The position numbers and the translations under genes were made by a program. Below the pieces are notes generated by a model. It did not search any database and was not told the DNA's origin. It was given only the letters and a program-made list of their open reading frames with translations. 16,186 bases of DNA from DAOUAM01 sp034433305 (lineage in GTDB: Bacteria; Chloroflexota; Dehalococcoidia; Lucifugimonadales; DAOUAM01): positions 1-16,186 of the forward strand of contig DAOUAM010000114.1 of NCBI GenBank assembly GCA_034433305.1. Direction: 5' to 3'. Positions 5,426 to 13,229 of the stretch are shown here, piece by piece (position 1 is the stretch's first letter; each line of letters starts with the position of its first letter).

Positions 5426-8400
5426 ATGGCAGAGGTCCGCTTCACCAGACGCCAGTTCCTCAAGGGCACTCTGGGCACGGCTGCCAGCGTGGCGGCATGG
5501 GGGGTGCTCAAGTCCCTGGGAGACGAGCCAGCCCTGGCTTCCCGCGCGCTGGTCCCCACCGAGCAGCTTGGCAATCCCCTGGAGAGCTACCCCAACCGCG
5601 ACTGGGAGCAGGTGTACCGCGACCAGTATGCCTACGACAGCACCTTCACCTGGGTCTGCTCCCCCAACGACACCCACGCCTGCCGCTTGCGCGCCTTCGT
5701 GAAGAATGGCATCGTGCTGCGCTCCGAGCAGAACTACGACTCCGGGCGTATCAGCGACCTGTATGGCAACAAGGCCACGGCGGCGTGGAACCCCAGGGGG
5801 TGCAGCAAGGGCTTCACCATGCACCGCCGGGTATATGGCCCCTATCGCCTCAAGTACCCCATTGTCCGCAAAGGCTGGAAGGAGTGGGCCGACGCGGGCT
5901 TCCCTTCCCTCTCGGACACCCCGGCCCTCAGGGATACCTACAGGTTCAACTCCCGTGGCACCGACACCTTCGTCCGCGTCTCCTGGGACGAGGCCTTCGA
6001 CTACATCGCCAGGGCTATGAAGGCCATCGCCGAGACCTACAGCGGCACCGAGGGGAAGCGCCGCCTGGAGTCCGATGGGTACCAGCCGGAGATGGTCGAG
6101 GCCACCCACGGGGCCGGCACGCGCACCATGAAGTTCAGGGGTGGTATGGGGCTTCTGGGCGTCATCGGCAAGTACGGCATGTACCGCTTCTCCAACATGA
6201 TGGCCCTGCTGGACGCCCACGTGCGCGGCATCGGCCCCGACGAGGCCCTGGGCGGCCGCAACTGGTCCAACTACACCTGGCACGGCGACCAGGCCCCCGG
6301 GCAGCCCTTCGTCCACGGCCTCCAGGCATCCGACTGCGACTTCAACGACCTGCGCAACACCAGGCTCCACATCCAGGTGGGCAAGAACCTGGTGGAGAAC
6401 AAGATGCCGGACTCCCACTGGTTCATCGAGATGATGGAGCGCGGCGGCAAGATCGTCACCATTTCCCCCGAGTACAGCCCGCCGGCCACCAAGTCCGACT
6501 ACTGGATATCGGTGCGGCCCGGACTCAGCGACACCGCCATCTTCCTGGCCGTGTCCAGGCTAATCATGGAAAACGGCTGGTACGACGCGGCCTTCGTCAA
6601 GCGTTTCACCGACCTGCCCTTGCTGGTGCGAACGGACACCCTCAAGCGCCTCAAGGCCCACGAGGTCTTCCCCAATTACCAGCCGGGCCTGTCGGAGGAC
6701 GGCCCCAGCTTCCGCATCCAGGGCCTGCACCATGACCAGTACGAGAAGCTGGGCGACTTCGTGGTGATGGACCAGGCCAGCGGCGAGCTGAAGGCCATCA
6801 CCAGGGACGACGTGGGCCAGCGGCTGGAGGACAGGGGCATTGACCCTGCCCTGGAGTGGAAGGGCGTCGTCACGCTGGCCGACGGCTCCCGGGTGGAGGC
6901 CATGACCCTGTGGGAGATGTACCGGGTGCACCTGCGCGACTACGACGTGGCTACGGCCTCGGAGATCAGCGGCGCGCCGGCGGAGCTTATCGAGCGGCTG
7001 GCCAGGGACATCGCCACCATCAAGCCCGTGGCCATCCACATCGGTGAGGGCATCAACCACTGGTTCCACGCCACACTGCACAACCGCGCCACCTACCTGC
7101 CCCTGATGCTGACGGGCAACATCGGCATCCCCGGCGCCGGCTGCCACACCTGGGCCGGCAACTACAAGGCCGCCCTGTTCCAGGCCTCCGCCTGGGCCGG
7201 GCCGGGCTTCAAGGGCTGGGTCGCCGAGGACCCCTTCAACCCCAACCTGGACGAAAAAGCCTCCGGCAAGGACATCAAGGTCAGGGCCTACACCAGGGAC
7301 GAGGAGCCGGCCTACTGGGACCACGGCGATATGGCCCTCATCGTGGACACGCCCAGGCATGGCAGGAAGGTCTTCACCGGCCAGACCCACATGCCCACGC
7401 CCACCAAGCTGCTGTGGTTCACCAACGTCAACATCATCAACAACGCCAAGTGGGCCTATGGCCTCATCAAGAACGTCAACCCCAGGATAGACCTCATTAT
7501 TAACCAGGACATCGAGATGACGGCCACCGCCGAGTACTCGGACATCTCCCTGCCGGCCAACTCCTGGATGGAGTTCCAGGCCCTGGAGATAACGGCCTCC
7601 TGCTCCAACCCCTTCCTCCAGGTATGGGGCGGTCAGGGCCTCAAGCCCCTGTACGACACCAGGGACGACGTCATGATCATCGCCGGCGTGGCCCGGCGGC
7701 TGGGCGAGCTACTGGGCGACCAGCGCTTCGCCGACTACTGGAAGTTTGCCCTGGAGGGCCGCACCCAGGTCTATATACAGCGGCTGCTGGACGCCTCGGC
7801 TACCACCTCTGGCTACCGGGTGGAGGACATACTGGCCGGCAAGTACGGCGAGCCTGGCGCGGCCCTCATGCTCTTCCGCACCTACCCACGCATACCCTTC
7901 TGGGAGCAGGTGCACGAGGGCCAGCCCTTCTTCACCGACACCGGCAGGCTCAACGCCTACTGCGACATCCCCGAGGCCATCGAGTACGGCGAGAACCTCA
8001 TTGTGCACCGCGAGGGGCCAGAGGCGACGCCCTACCTGCCCAACGTCATAGTGTCCACCAGCCCCTACGTCCGGCCGGAGAACTACGGCATCACCCCCGA
8101 CATGCTCCAGCGCCAGGTCCTGGACGCCGACGTCCGCACCATCGCCAACAACAAGCTGTCGTGGGCCGAGGTCAAGCAGACCAGGAACCCCCTGTGGGAG
8201 CAGGGCTTCCGCTTCTACGCCCTCACGCCCAAGACCCGCCACAAGACCCACTCCCAGTGGAGCGTGGAGAGCTGGCACATGATGTGGGACACCAACTTTG
8301 CCGACCCGTACCGCAGGGACAGGCGCACCGTGGGCACGGGCGAGCACCAGATGCACATGAACCCGCAGGCCGCCAGAGACATGGGCATCGAGGATGGCGA

Positions 8401-8929
8401 CTACGTCTACGTGGACGCCAACCCGGCGGACCGTCCCTACCTGGGCGCCTCCCCCCATGACCCCTTCTACAAGGTGGCCCGGCTGATGCTGCGGGTGAAG
8501 TACAACCCGGCCTATCCCTACCACGTGGTCATGATAAAACACGCACCCTTCATGGCCACCGAGAAGAGCGTCAAGGCCCACGAGACCAGGCCCGACGGCC
8601 GGGCGCTGTCCCAGGACACGGGCTACCAGTCCAACCTGCGCTACGGCTCCCAGCAGAGCATTACCCGGGACTGGTCCATGCCCATGCACCAGACCGATAC
8701 CCTGTTCCACAAGAAGAAGGTGGAGATGGGCTTCCTCTTCGGCGGCGAGGCGGACAACCACGGCATCAACACCGTGCCCAAGGAGACGCTGGTGCGCATC
8801 ACCAGGGCCGAGCCTGGCGGCAGGGACGGCAAGGGCGTCTGGGAGGGTGCCACCACCGGCCACTCGCCGGACAAGGAGAACGACTTCATGCTCAAGTACC
8901 TCAGGGGTGAGGCGGTGAAGGTGGTGTAA
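5426..8929 (+). CDS. nxrA: Molybdopterin catalytic subunit, NxrA/NarG-like type II DMSO reductase family
   Basis: This 1167-residue catalytic subunit carries the bis-MGD molybdenum site. It opens with a Tat signal (FTRRQFLKGTLGTAAS, twin Arg8-Arg9), so the folded enzyme is exported, unlike cytoplasmic NarG. The FS0 cluster region reads Cys78-x3-Asp82-x3-Cys86 (VCSPNDTHACRLRAFVKNGI), with Cys126 in PRGCSKG as fourth position; canonical NarG has His-x3-Cys-x3-Cys. NYTWHGDQAPGQP aligns with NarG YDWYGDLPPASP and offers Asp288 as the probable Mo ligand. VYGPYRLKYPIVRKGWKEWA and the length are, from memory, close to the nitrite oxidoreductases of Nitrospira and anammox bacteria. The start has GGGAG 6 nt upstream. 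It heads the operon. Nitrite oxidation, nitrate reduction or another oxyanion cannot be separated by sequence reading alone; the symbol marks the nearest group. Confidence 0.85.
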   Translation: MAEVRFTRRQFLKGTLGTAASVAAWGVLKSLGDEPALASRALVPTEQLGNPLESYPNRDWEQVYRDQYAYDSTFTWVCSPNDTHACRLRAFVKNGIVLRSEQNYDSGRISDLYGNKATAAWNPRGCSKGFTMHRRVYGPYRLKYPIVRKGWKEWADAGFPSLSDTPALRDTYRFNSRGTDTFVRVSWDEAFDYIARAMKAIAETYSGTEGKRRLESDGYQPEMVEATHGAGTRTMKFRGGMGLLGVIGKYGMYRFSNMMALLDAHVRGIGPDEALGGRNWSNYTWHGDQAPGQPFVHGLQASDCDFNDLRNTRLHIQVGKNLVENKMPDSHWFIEMMERGGKIVTISPEYSPPATKSDYWISVRPGLSDTAIFLAVSRLIMENGWYDAAFVKRFTDLPLLVRTDTLKRLKAHEVFPNYQPGLSEDGPSFRIQGLHHDQYEKLGDFVVMDQASGELKAITRDDVGQRLEDRGIDPALEWKGVVTLADGSRVEAMTLWEMYRVHLRDYDVATASEISGAPAELIERLARDIATIKPVAIHIGEGINHWFHATLHNRATYLPLMLTGNIGIPGAGCHTWAGNYKAALFQASAWAGPGFKGWVAEDPFNPNLDEKASGKDIKVRAYTRDEEPAYWDHGDMALIVDTPRHGRKVFTGQTHMPTPTKLLWFTNVNIINNAKWAYGLIKNVNPRIDLIINQDIEMTATAEYSDISLPANSWMEFQALEITASCSNPFLQVWGGQGLKPLYDTRDDVMIIAGVARRLGELLGDQRFADYWKFALEGRTQVYIQRLLDASATTSGYRVEDILAGKYGEPGAALMLFRTYPRIPFWEQVHEGQPFFTDTGRLNAYCDIPEAIEYGENLIVHREGPEATPYLPNVIVSTSPYVRPENYGITPDMLQRQVLDADVRTIANNKLSWAEVKQTRNPLWEQGFRFYALTPKTRHKTHSQWSVESWHMMWDTNFADPYRRDRRTVGTGEHQMHMNPQAARDMGIEDGDYVYVDANPADRPYLGASPHDPFYKVARLMLRVKYNPAYPYHVVMIKHAPFMATEKSVKAHETRPDGRALSQDTGYQSNLRYGSQQSITRDWSMPMHQTDTLFHKKKVEMGFLFGGEADNHGINTVPKETLVRITRAEPGGRDGKGVWEGATTGHSPDKENDFMLKYLRGEAVKVV

Positions 8930-8934
8930 AGCCC

Positions 8935-9204
8935 ATGGCCATGAAGGAATTCGAGCCTGACGACCCTATGGAGCTGGTGGCCGTCCCCCTGGCCGGCGGC
9001 GACCAGGACCAGGTGATAGACGGCATAACCCTGGAGTACCTGCTTATGGGCTGGACGCCCCTGCAGGTACTTTCCCTGTTCCGCTCGCCCTGCTACGGCG
9101 CCACTCACCAGATATACCGCCAGCGGGGCGAGGCCTACGTCAAGCAGCGCATCCAGCGCCTGGCTGAGCAGTGGGCCCAGGGCTGGACAGGAGGAGGCAG
9201 CTAG
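8935..9204 (+). CDS. Small unknown protein between catalytic and iron-sulfur subunit genes
   Basis: I do not recognise this 89-residue protein. It begins five bases after the catalytic subunit stop, and its own stop directly touches the ATG of the iron-sulfur subunit gene, so it is translated as part of the same operon. ATG codons at 8935 and 8941 are both possible starts. It is acidic at the N terminus (MAMKEFEPDDPMELVAVPL), with a central segment EYLLMGWTPLQVLSLFRSPC and a basic, helical C-terminal third (HQIYRQRGEAYVKQRIQRLA). It has no signal peptide, membrane helix or metal motif; there is one cysteine. The placement suggests an assembly factor, or a small subunit carried out of the cell bound to its Tat-exported partner. 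Both are inference. Confidence 0.75.
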   Translation: MAMKEFEPDDPMELVAVPLAGGDQDQVIDGITLEYLLMGWTPLQVLSLFRSPCYGATHQIYRQRGEAYVKQRIQRLAEQWAQGWTGGGS

Positions 9205-10479
9205 ATGCCAACGGTCTATAACTGGCAGCTTGGCCGCGATATGTCCTATCCCTACCAGGGCGCCTACCCGGACCGCCAGTGGGCCTTCGTCTTCAATATC
9301 AACCGCTGCATTGGTTGCCAGACCTGCAGCTTCTCCTGCAAGAGCACCTGGACCTTCTCCAAGGGCCAGGAGTACATGTGGTGGAATAACGTGGAGACCA
9401 AGCCCTATGGCGGCTATCCGCGAGGGTGGGATGTCAGGACTCTCCAGATGCTGGACGAGGCCCACCAGGCGGCAGGCAAGGAAGCCACCTGGGACACCTC
9501 CCGGCGCGACGGCGCCCAGCGTCCCTACGGCACCTACGGAGGCCTGACCATCTTTGAAGCGGCCCAGCTCCAGGCCCCGCAGCGGGAGGCCGCCCTGGGC
9601 TACGAGCCTTCCGAGGACGAATGGGCCGCCCCCAACCTCTACGAGGACACGGCGGCCGGCGCCACCAGCAAGGAAGGGGACACCACCCTGGAGCCTGTGG
9701 GCCTGCCAGAGCACAGCACCTGGTTCTTCTACCTCCAGCGGGTGTGCAACCACTGCACCTACCCGGCCTGTCTCGCCGCCTGCCCACGCCAGGCCATCTA
9801 CAAGCGCAAAGAGGACGGCATCGTCCTCATAGACCAGGCCCGCTGCCGGGGCTACCGCAAGTGCGTCATGGCCTGCCCCTACAAGAAGGCCATGTACCGG
9901 CCCACCACCCGCGTCTCGGAGAAGTGCGTGGGCTGCTACCCTCGCATCGAGGGCAACGACCCCATGTTCCCTGGACAGCCGCTGGAGACGCGCTGCATGG
10001 CGGTGTGCCCCGGCAAGATACGCCTCCAGGGCCTGGTCAAGCTGGCCCCCGATGGTAGCTGGGCCGAGGACAGGTACAACCCCATCTACTACCTGGTGAA
10101 GGTGGCGAAGGTGGCCCTGCCCCTGTACCCGCAGTTCGGCACCCAGCCCAACGGCTACTACATCCCGCCCCGCTGGGCGCCCCGGCCCTACCTGCGCCAG
10201 ATGTTCGGGCCGGGCGTGGACGAGGCCATCGAGCGCTACTCGGCGCCCGACCGCGAGCTGCTGGCCGTGTTGCAGCTATTCCGGGCCACGCAGCTAATCA
10301 TCTTCCGCTACGAGGTCATTCAAGGCCCCAGGGTCTTCCAGGGCGCAATCAATGGCCGCCAGTGGGAGATGTATAATGATACTGTGGTGGGCTACGGCAA
10401 GGACGGCCAGGAGGTGTGCAGGGTCAGCGTCCAGGAGGCCATGCACGTCAGGCCTGAGAAGCACTATAACTCCATATAA
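9205..10479 (+). CDS. nxrB: Iron-sulfur electron-transfer subunit, NxrB/NarH-like
   Basis: This 424-residue subunit would carry electrons between the molybdenum subunit and the heme-b subunit through four clusters. Ligand sets are visible: Cys35-x2-Cys38-x2-Cys41-x3-Cys45; Cys181-x2-Cys184-x4-Cys189-x3-Cys193; Cys214-x2-Tyr217-x2-Cys220-x3-Cys224; and Cys241-x2-Cys244 with Cys264-x3-Cys268. By analogy with NarH this gives three [4Fe-4S] clusters and one [3Fe-4S] cluster, where Tyr217 occupies the place of the NarH Trp (CRGWRMC). It has no signal peptide, so it is expected to leave the cell bound to the Tat-bearing catalytic subunit. AGGAGG precedes the ATG. The lengthy insert between the first and second cysteine groups (about 46-180) is as in NarH-type subunits. 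Confidence 0.9.
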   Translation: MPTVYNWQLGRDMSYPYQGAYPDRQWAFVFNINRCIGCQTCSFSCKSTWTFSKGQEYMWWNNVETKPYGGYPRGWDVRTLQMLDEAHQAAGKEATWDTSRRDGAQRPYGTYGGLTIFEAAQLQAPQREAALGYEPSEDEWAAPNLYEDTAAGATSKEGDTTLEPVGLPEHSTWFFYLQRVCNHCTYPACLAACPRQAIYKRKEDGIVLIDQARCRGYRKCVMACPYKKAMYRPTTRVSEKCVGCYPRIEGNDPMFPGQPLETRCMAVCPGKIRLQGLVKLAPDGSWAEDRYNPIYYLVKVAKVALPLYPQFGTQPNGYYIPPRWAPRPYLRQMFGPGVDEAIERYSAPDRELLAVLQLFRATQLIIFRYEVIQGPRVFQGAINGRQWEMYNDTVVGYGKDGQEVCRVSVQEAMHVRPEKHYNSI

Positions 10480-10489
10480 GGAGCCGGCC

Positions 10490-11206
10490 ATGAATACCCA
10501 GCACCAGGAGCTTCTGGCCCGCAGCTCAGCCTATGAGCTGCTGTCGCTGGCCTTCCTGTACCCCCAGGCAGGCTCCGCGTCCATCCTGCTGGAGGGCGCC
10601 CGGGAGCTGGAGGCCGTCTCAGTTCCCCTGGGATGGGTCGAGTTCGGGCAGGCCCTCCGGGGCTTCGCCGGCCGCCTCCAGAGCGCCGATGACGACGCCC
10701 TGGAGGCGGAGTACGTGGCGGTGTTTGGGCATACCGTCTCCACCGACTGCCCGCCCTACGAGGCCGAGTACGGCCAGGCCCACGACTTCCAGAAGTCCCA
10801 GGCCCTGGCCGACCTCAGCGCCTTCTACGCCGCCTTTGGCGTGAGGGTGCATCCAGAGTTGAAAGACAGGCTCGACCACATCAGCGTGGAGCTGGAGTTC
10901 ATGCACCTGCTGACGCTGAAGGAGGCCTATGCCCTCCAGCGCGGCCACGGCGAGGACCGGGCCTTGCTGTGCAGGCAGGCCCAGGAGCGGTTCCTGGCGT
11001 CCCACCTGGCCAACTGGGTCATGGCCTTCGCCGGACGCCTTGCCCGTAAGACCAGGGGCCAGGGCTTCTTCGGGGCCGTGGGACGCCTCCTGTCCACCCA
11101 TATGGACAGCGAGTTCCGCAGGGCCGCTGTGGAAGCCGCATCCGGGGCGCCTGTGCATGCGCCTGAGGCGCCGGGTGAGGAGGTCAGGTGTGAAGCTGTG
11201 CTGTAG
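10490..11206 (+). CDS. TorD/NarJ/DmsD-type molybdoenzyme chaperone
   Basis: This 238-residue cytoplasmic chaperone is predicted to hold the catalytic subunit, help insert the molybdenum cofactor and proofread its Tat signal before export. It is helical, starts with RSSAYELLSLAFLYPQ and continues with LEAEYVAVFGHTV, CPPYEAEYG and LEFMHLLTLKEAYAL. The E-Y-x-x-x-F and (C/P)-P-Y-E-x-E-Y-G parts are the family signature. The start is the ATG at 10490 with AAGGAG 8 nt upstream, 10 bases after the iron-sulfur subunit stop. An upstream in-frame start at 10352 lies within the iron-sulfur gene and is rejected. Its placement between subunit genes is the normal one for such enzymes. Family membership is clear; substrate is inferred from context. 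Confidence 0.85.
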   Translation: MNTQHQELLARSSAYELLSLAFLYPQAGSASILLEGARELEAVSVPLGWVEFGQALRGFAGRLQSADDDALEAEYVAVFGHTVSTDCPPYEAEYGQAHDFQKSQALADLSAFYAAFGVRVHPELKDRLDHISVELEFMHLLTLKEAYALQRGHGEDRALLCRQAQERFLASHLANWVMAFAGRLARKTRGQGFFGAVGRLLSTHMDSEFRRAAVEAASGAPVHAPEAPGEEVRCEAVL

Positions 11207-11248
11207 GTGGCCCACGTTGACGCATATCGGACCAGGAGGCCAAGCACC

Positions 11249-12328
11249 ATGAAGACACACGTGTCCCATAAGGGCCGGCGTGCCATCCTGAAGGGCGGAC
11301 TGGCCGCCGCCGTCGCCTGGATGGCCCGGTCGGCCTTCAGGCCGCTCTACGCCCAGCAGAAGGCTGCCCTCATCACCGCCGCGCCGGTCGCCAGGGTGCC
11401 CACCGACCCCGATGACCCGGCATGGTCCAGGGCCATAGCCGCGCTGGTGGCGCTGCAGCCCCAGAACCTGGTCGTGCCAGGGATTCCGGAGGCCGGGGCC
11501 AAGCAGGTCAACGTCCGGGCGCTCTACGACGCCGACAGGCTGGCCCTGCTCCTGGAGTGGAACGACGCCCACAAGGACGCGGACCTGGGCACGGTGCTCC
11601 AGTACCGCGATGCCGTGGCCGTCCAGCTCCCCGAAAACCCCGCCCTGGGGCCGACGTCCTACATGATGGGGCAGAGGGGCCGTGGGGTCATCATCTACCA
11701 CTGGAAGAGCGACTGGCAGTTCGGCCAGCTCCACGACGTGGACGAGGCCCACCCCAACATGTACAACGACTGGTACCCCTACTCTGGCGTGGAGGCCGGG
11801 AAGGTGCCCGAGGCTTCGGACTACCTGACCAGGGGCAGGAAAGAGTACCTGACCGCCGCCGCCGTCGGCAATGCCCTGGCCGACCCGCTGGCCCAGAAGC
11901 AGCTTGGCCCGGTGCAGAAGATGCGCGCCGAAGGGTTCGGGACCATTGAGCCTCACCCGACGCAGGACGGCGCCGGCTATGGCCTGTGGCGGGATGGCTC
12001 CTGGCGCATCGTCATATCCATACCGCGCAGGCAAGAGAACTACACCCTGGGCGAAGGCGCCACGGTACCCGTCGCCTTCGCCGTGTGGGATGGCTCCCGC
12101 AACGAGCGCAACGGCCAGAAGGCCATGTGTCAGTGGAAAGACCTGGGTCTTGGTCTGCCCATCCCGGAGGCATCGCCGGTGACGCCGCCCGCTCCAGTGC
12201 AGGCCGGAGGCAGCATACTGGGGCCGGTATTCGGCGGCATTGCAGGCGCGGTGGCTGCGGCGCTGGCCCTTCTCATCGGCGTCAGGATGCGCCGCCCGCG
12301 CTCAGGCGACACAGAGCGCCAGGCATGA
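11249..12328 (+). CDS. Heme-b gamma subunit of type II DMSO reductase family, Tat-exported and tail-anchored
   Basis: This 359-residue protein is predicted to be the heme-b subunit that links the enzyme to the electron-transfer chain. The start is the ATG at 11249, with AGGAGG 10 nt upstream. It begins with a Tat-like signal (KGRRAILKGGLAAAVAWMAR). The body resembles the EbdC/DdhC/SerC/NxrC heme-binding domain. Met139 or Met140 in PTSYMMGQRGRGV, followed by YHWKSDWQ, and Lys291 in NERNGQKAMCQW are candidate axial ligands, by analogy with the Met/Lys pair of ethylbenzene dehydrogenase. A C-terminal helix (about 322-346) ends in RMRRPR, placing the heme domain outside and the tail inside. A tail anchor would fix the complex to the membrane, where soluble relatives lack this. 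The stop overlaps the next start (ATGA). Confidence 0.8.
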   Translation: MKTHVSHKGRRAILKGGLAAAVAWMARSAFRPLYAQQKAALITAAPVARVPTDPDDPAWSRAIAALVALQPQNLVVPGIPEAGAKQVNVRALYDADRLALLLEWNDAHKDADLGTVLQYRDAVAVQLPENPALGPTSYMMGQRGRGVIIYHWKSDWQFGQLHDVDEAHPNMYNDWYPYSGVEAGKVPEASDYLTRGRKEYLTAAAVGNALADPLAQKQLGPVQKMRAEGFGTIEPHPTQDGAGYGLWRDGSWRIVISIPRRQENYTLGEGATVPVAFAVWDGSRNERNGQKAMCQWKDLGLGLPIPEASPVTPPAPVQAGGSILGPVFGGIAGAVAAALALLIGVRMRRPRSGDTERQA

Positions 12329-13014
12329 GCATGACTTCGCTTGCCCCACCTGCGGCGCACGTCGCCAGGACCGGCTACTGGGCCTCCCTGGCCGGGGCCA
12401 TACTCGCCGCGCTGTGGGTCGTCCTTGCCGTCGCCTTCGGCTCAGCGCCCTGGTCCGGTATCGAGGCTTACGCCGACACTTTCCAGCGGACACAGGTGCT
12501 CAATACGGCACCAGCCCTCTTGCTGGCCCCTGCCATGATCGTGCTCTTCGCAGCATTCCACTACTCGAGCGCACCGAACACGAGCATCAACACTCTGATT
12601 GCCCTCGTCTTCACCGCCGTGTACTCCGCCATCATTACTTCCATATATGCGCTCCAGCTCCACACCGTCTCCTTGAACATCGCCGCTGGCGACCTCGAAG
12701 GGGTCTCCCTCCTGGCCCTGCCGAATTTCCATTCAGCCTTCTTCGCGCTGGACACCCTCGGCTACGCCTTCCTCAGCCTGGCGATGCTTGCCGTCATCCC
12801 GCTCTTCCCCGGCCCGGGTGCCCGCCGCTGGACCCGATGGCTCCTCTTCCTCGATGGCGGCCTCGGAATACTCGGCCTCATACTGCTTCCCCTGGACCTG
12901 CCATGGGCCATAGTTGCAGGCGGAGGTCTCTGGGGCCTCACGTTCCCGCTGGTCATGGTCCTGATCGCGCGGCAGTTCTCCGTTGCCGCCCGAGACCTTT
13001 CCGGCGGCACCTGA
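12325..13014 (+). CDS. Six-helix integral membrane protein, unknown
   Basis: This 229-residue membrane protein is not assigned to a family. The start at 12325 overlaps the gamma subunit stop as ATGA, so translation is coupled. Hydrophobic helices lie at about 18-39, 60-80, 88-112, 128-160 (probably one long or two short), 170-190 and 195-216. The loop PGPGARRWTRW is positively charged and probably cytoplasmic. His79, His113 and His136 lie in or near helices, but no clear pair of heme ligands in the manner of NarI can be assigned. Its place in the operon suggests a membrane partner for electron transfer or anchoring, or an assembly role. The general pattern recalls DUF4386-type proteins, a weak impression. 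The long open frames starting before 12325 are overlaps, not part of the gene. Confidence 0.75.
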   Translation: MSMTSLAPPAAHVARTGYWASLAGAILAALWVVLAVAFGSAPWSGIEAYADTFQRTQVLNTAPALLLAPAMIVLFAAFHYSSAPNTSINTLIALVFTAVYSAIITSIYALQLHTVSLNIAAGDLEGVSLLALPNFHSAFFALDTLGYAFLSLAMLAVIPLFPGPGARRWTRWLLFLDGGLGILGLILLPLDLPWAIVAGGGLWGLTFPLVMVLIARQFSVAARDLSGGT

Positions 13015-13040
13015 CACTGACAGCAAAGGAGTTAACAACC

Positions 13041-13229
13041 ATGCCTTTCCACTTCGGGCCTTTCGAGCTGACCATACTGCTGGTCCTGGTAATGCTCATC
13101 TTCGGCGTGGGCAAGCTGCCCCAGGTAGGCCGGGCCATCGGCAGCACCATAAAGGAGTTCCGCCGGGCAGTGGGCCACGACCAGCCTGATACCAGCCCCG
13201 GCGAGCGGCGGGAGACCGAAAGTGCGTAG
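13041..13229 (+). CDS. tatA: Sec-independent translocase component TatA
   Basis: This 62-residue TatA/TatE-type protein forms the pore-like part of the twin-arginine export system. It has a short N-terminal membrane helix (about 7-21, ELTILLVLVMLIF), the Phe-Gly hinge at 21-22, and an amphipathic helix GKLPQVGRAIGSTIKEFRRA, then a polar tail. The ATG at 13041 has AAGGAG 9 nt upstream, 26 bases after the membrane protein stop. No tatC is in the window. Two operon products carry Tat signals, so this copy probably raises export capacity when the enzyme is made. Confidence 0.92.
   Translation: MPFHFGPFELTILLVLVMLIFGVGKLPQVGRAIGSTIKEFRRAVGHDQPDTSPGERRETESA

Noticed and set aside
5285..6418. Long minus-strand frame opposite the catalytic subunit gene
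   Set aside because: It is a high-GC shadow of the molybdoenzyme gene with low-complexity Gly/Val/Ala content.
7709..9753. Two long minus-strand frames (7709-8863 and 8641-9753)
   Set aside because: They overlap well-supported subunit genes and translate to Gly/Val/Leu-rich sequence without domains.
10619..12034. Minus-strand 471-residue frame
   Set aside because: It runs opposite the chaperone and gamma subunit genes, both strongly supported; no domain recognised.
12240..13040. Upstream extension of tatA in the same frame
   Set aside because: It lies out of frame over the six-helix membrane protein; TatA begins at its own ribosome site at 13041.
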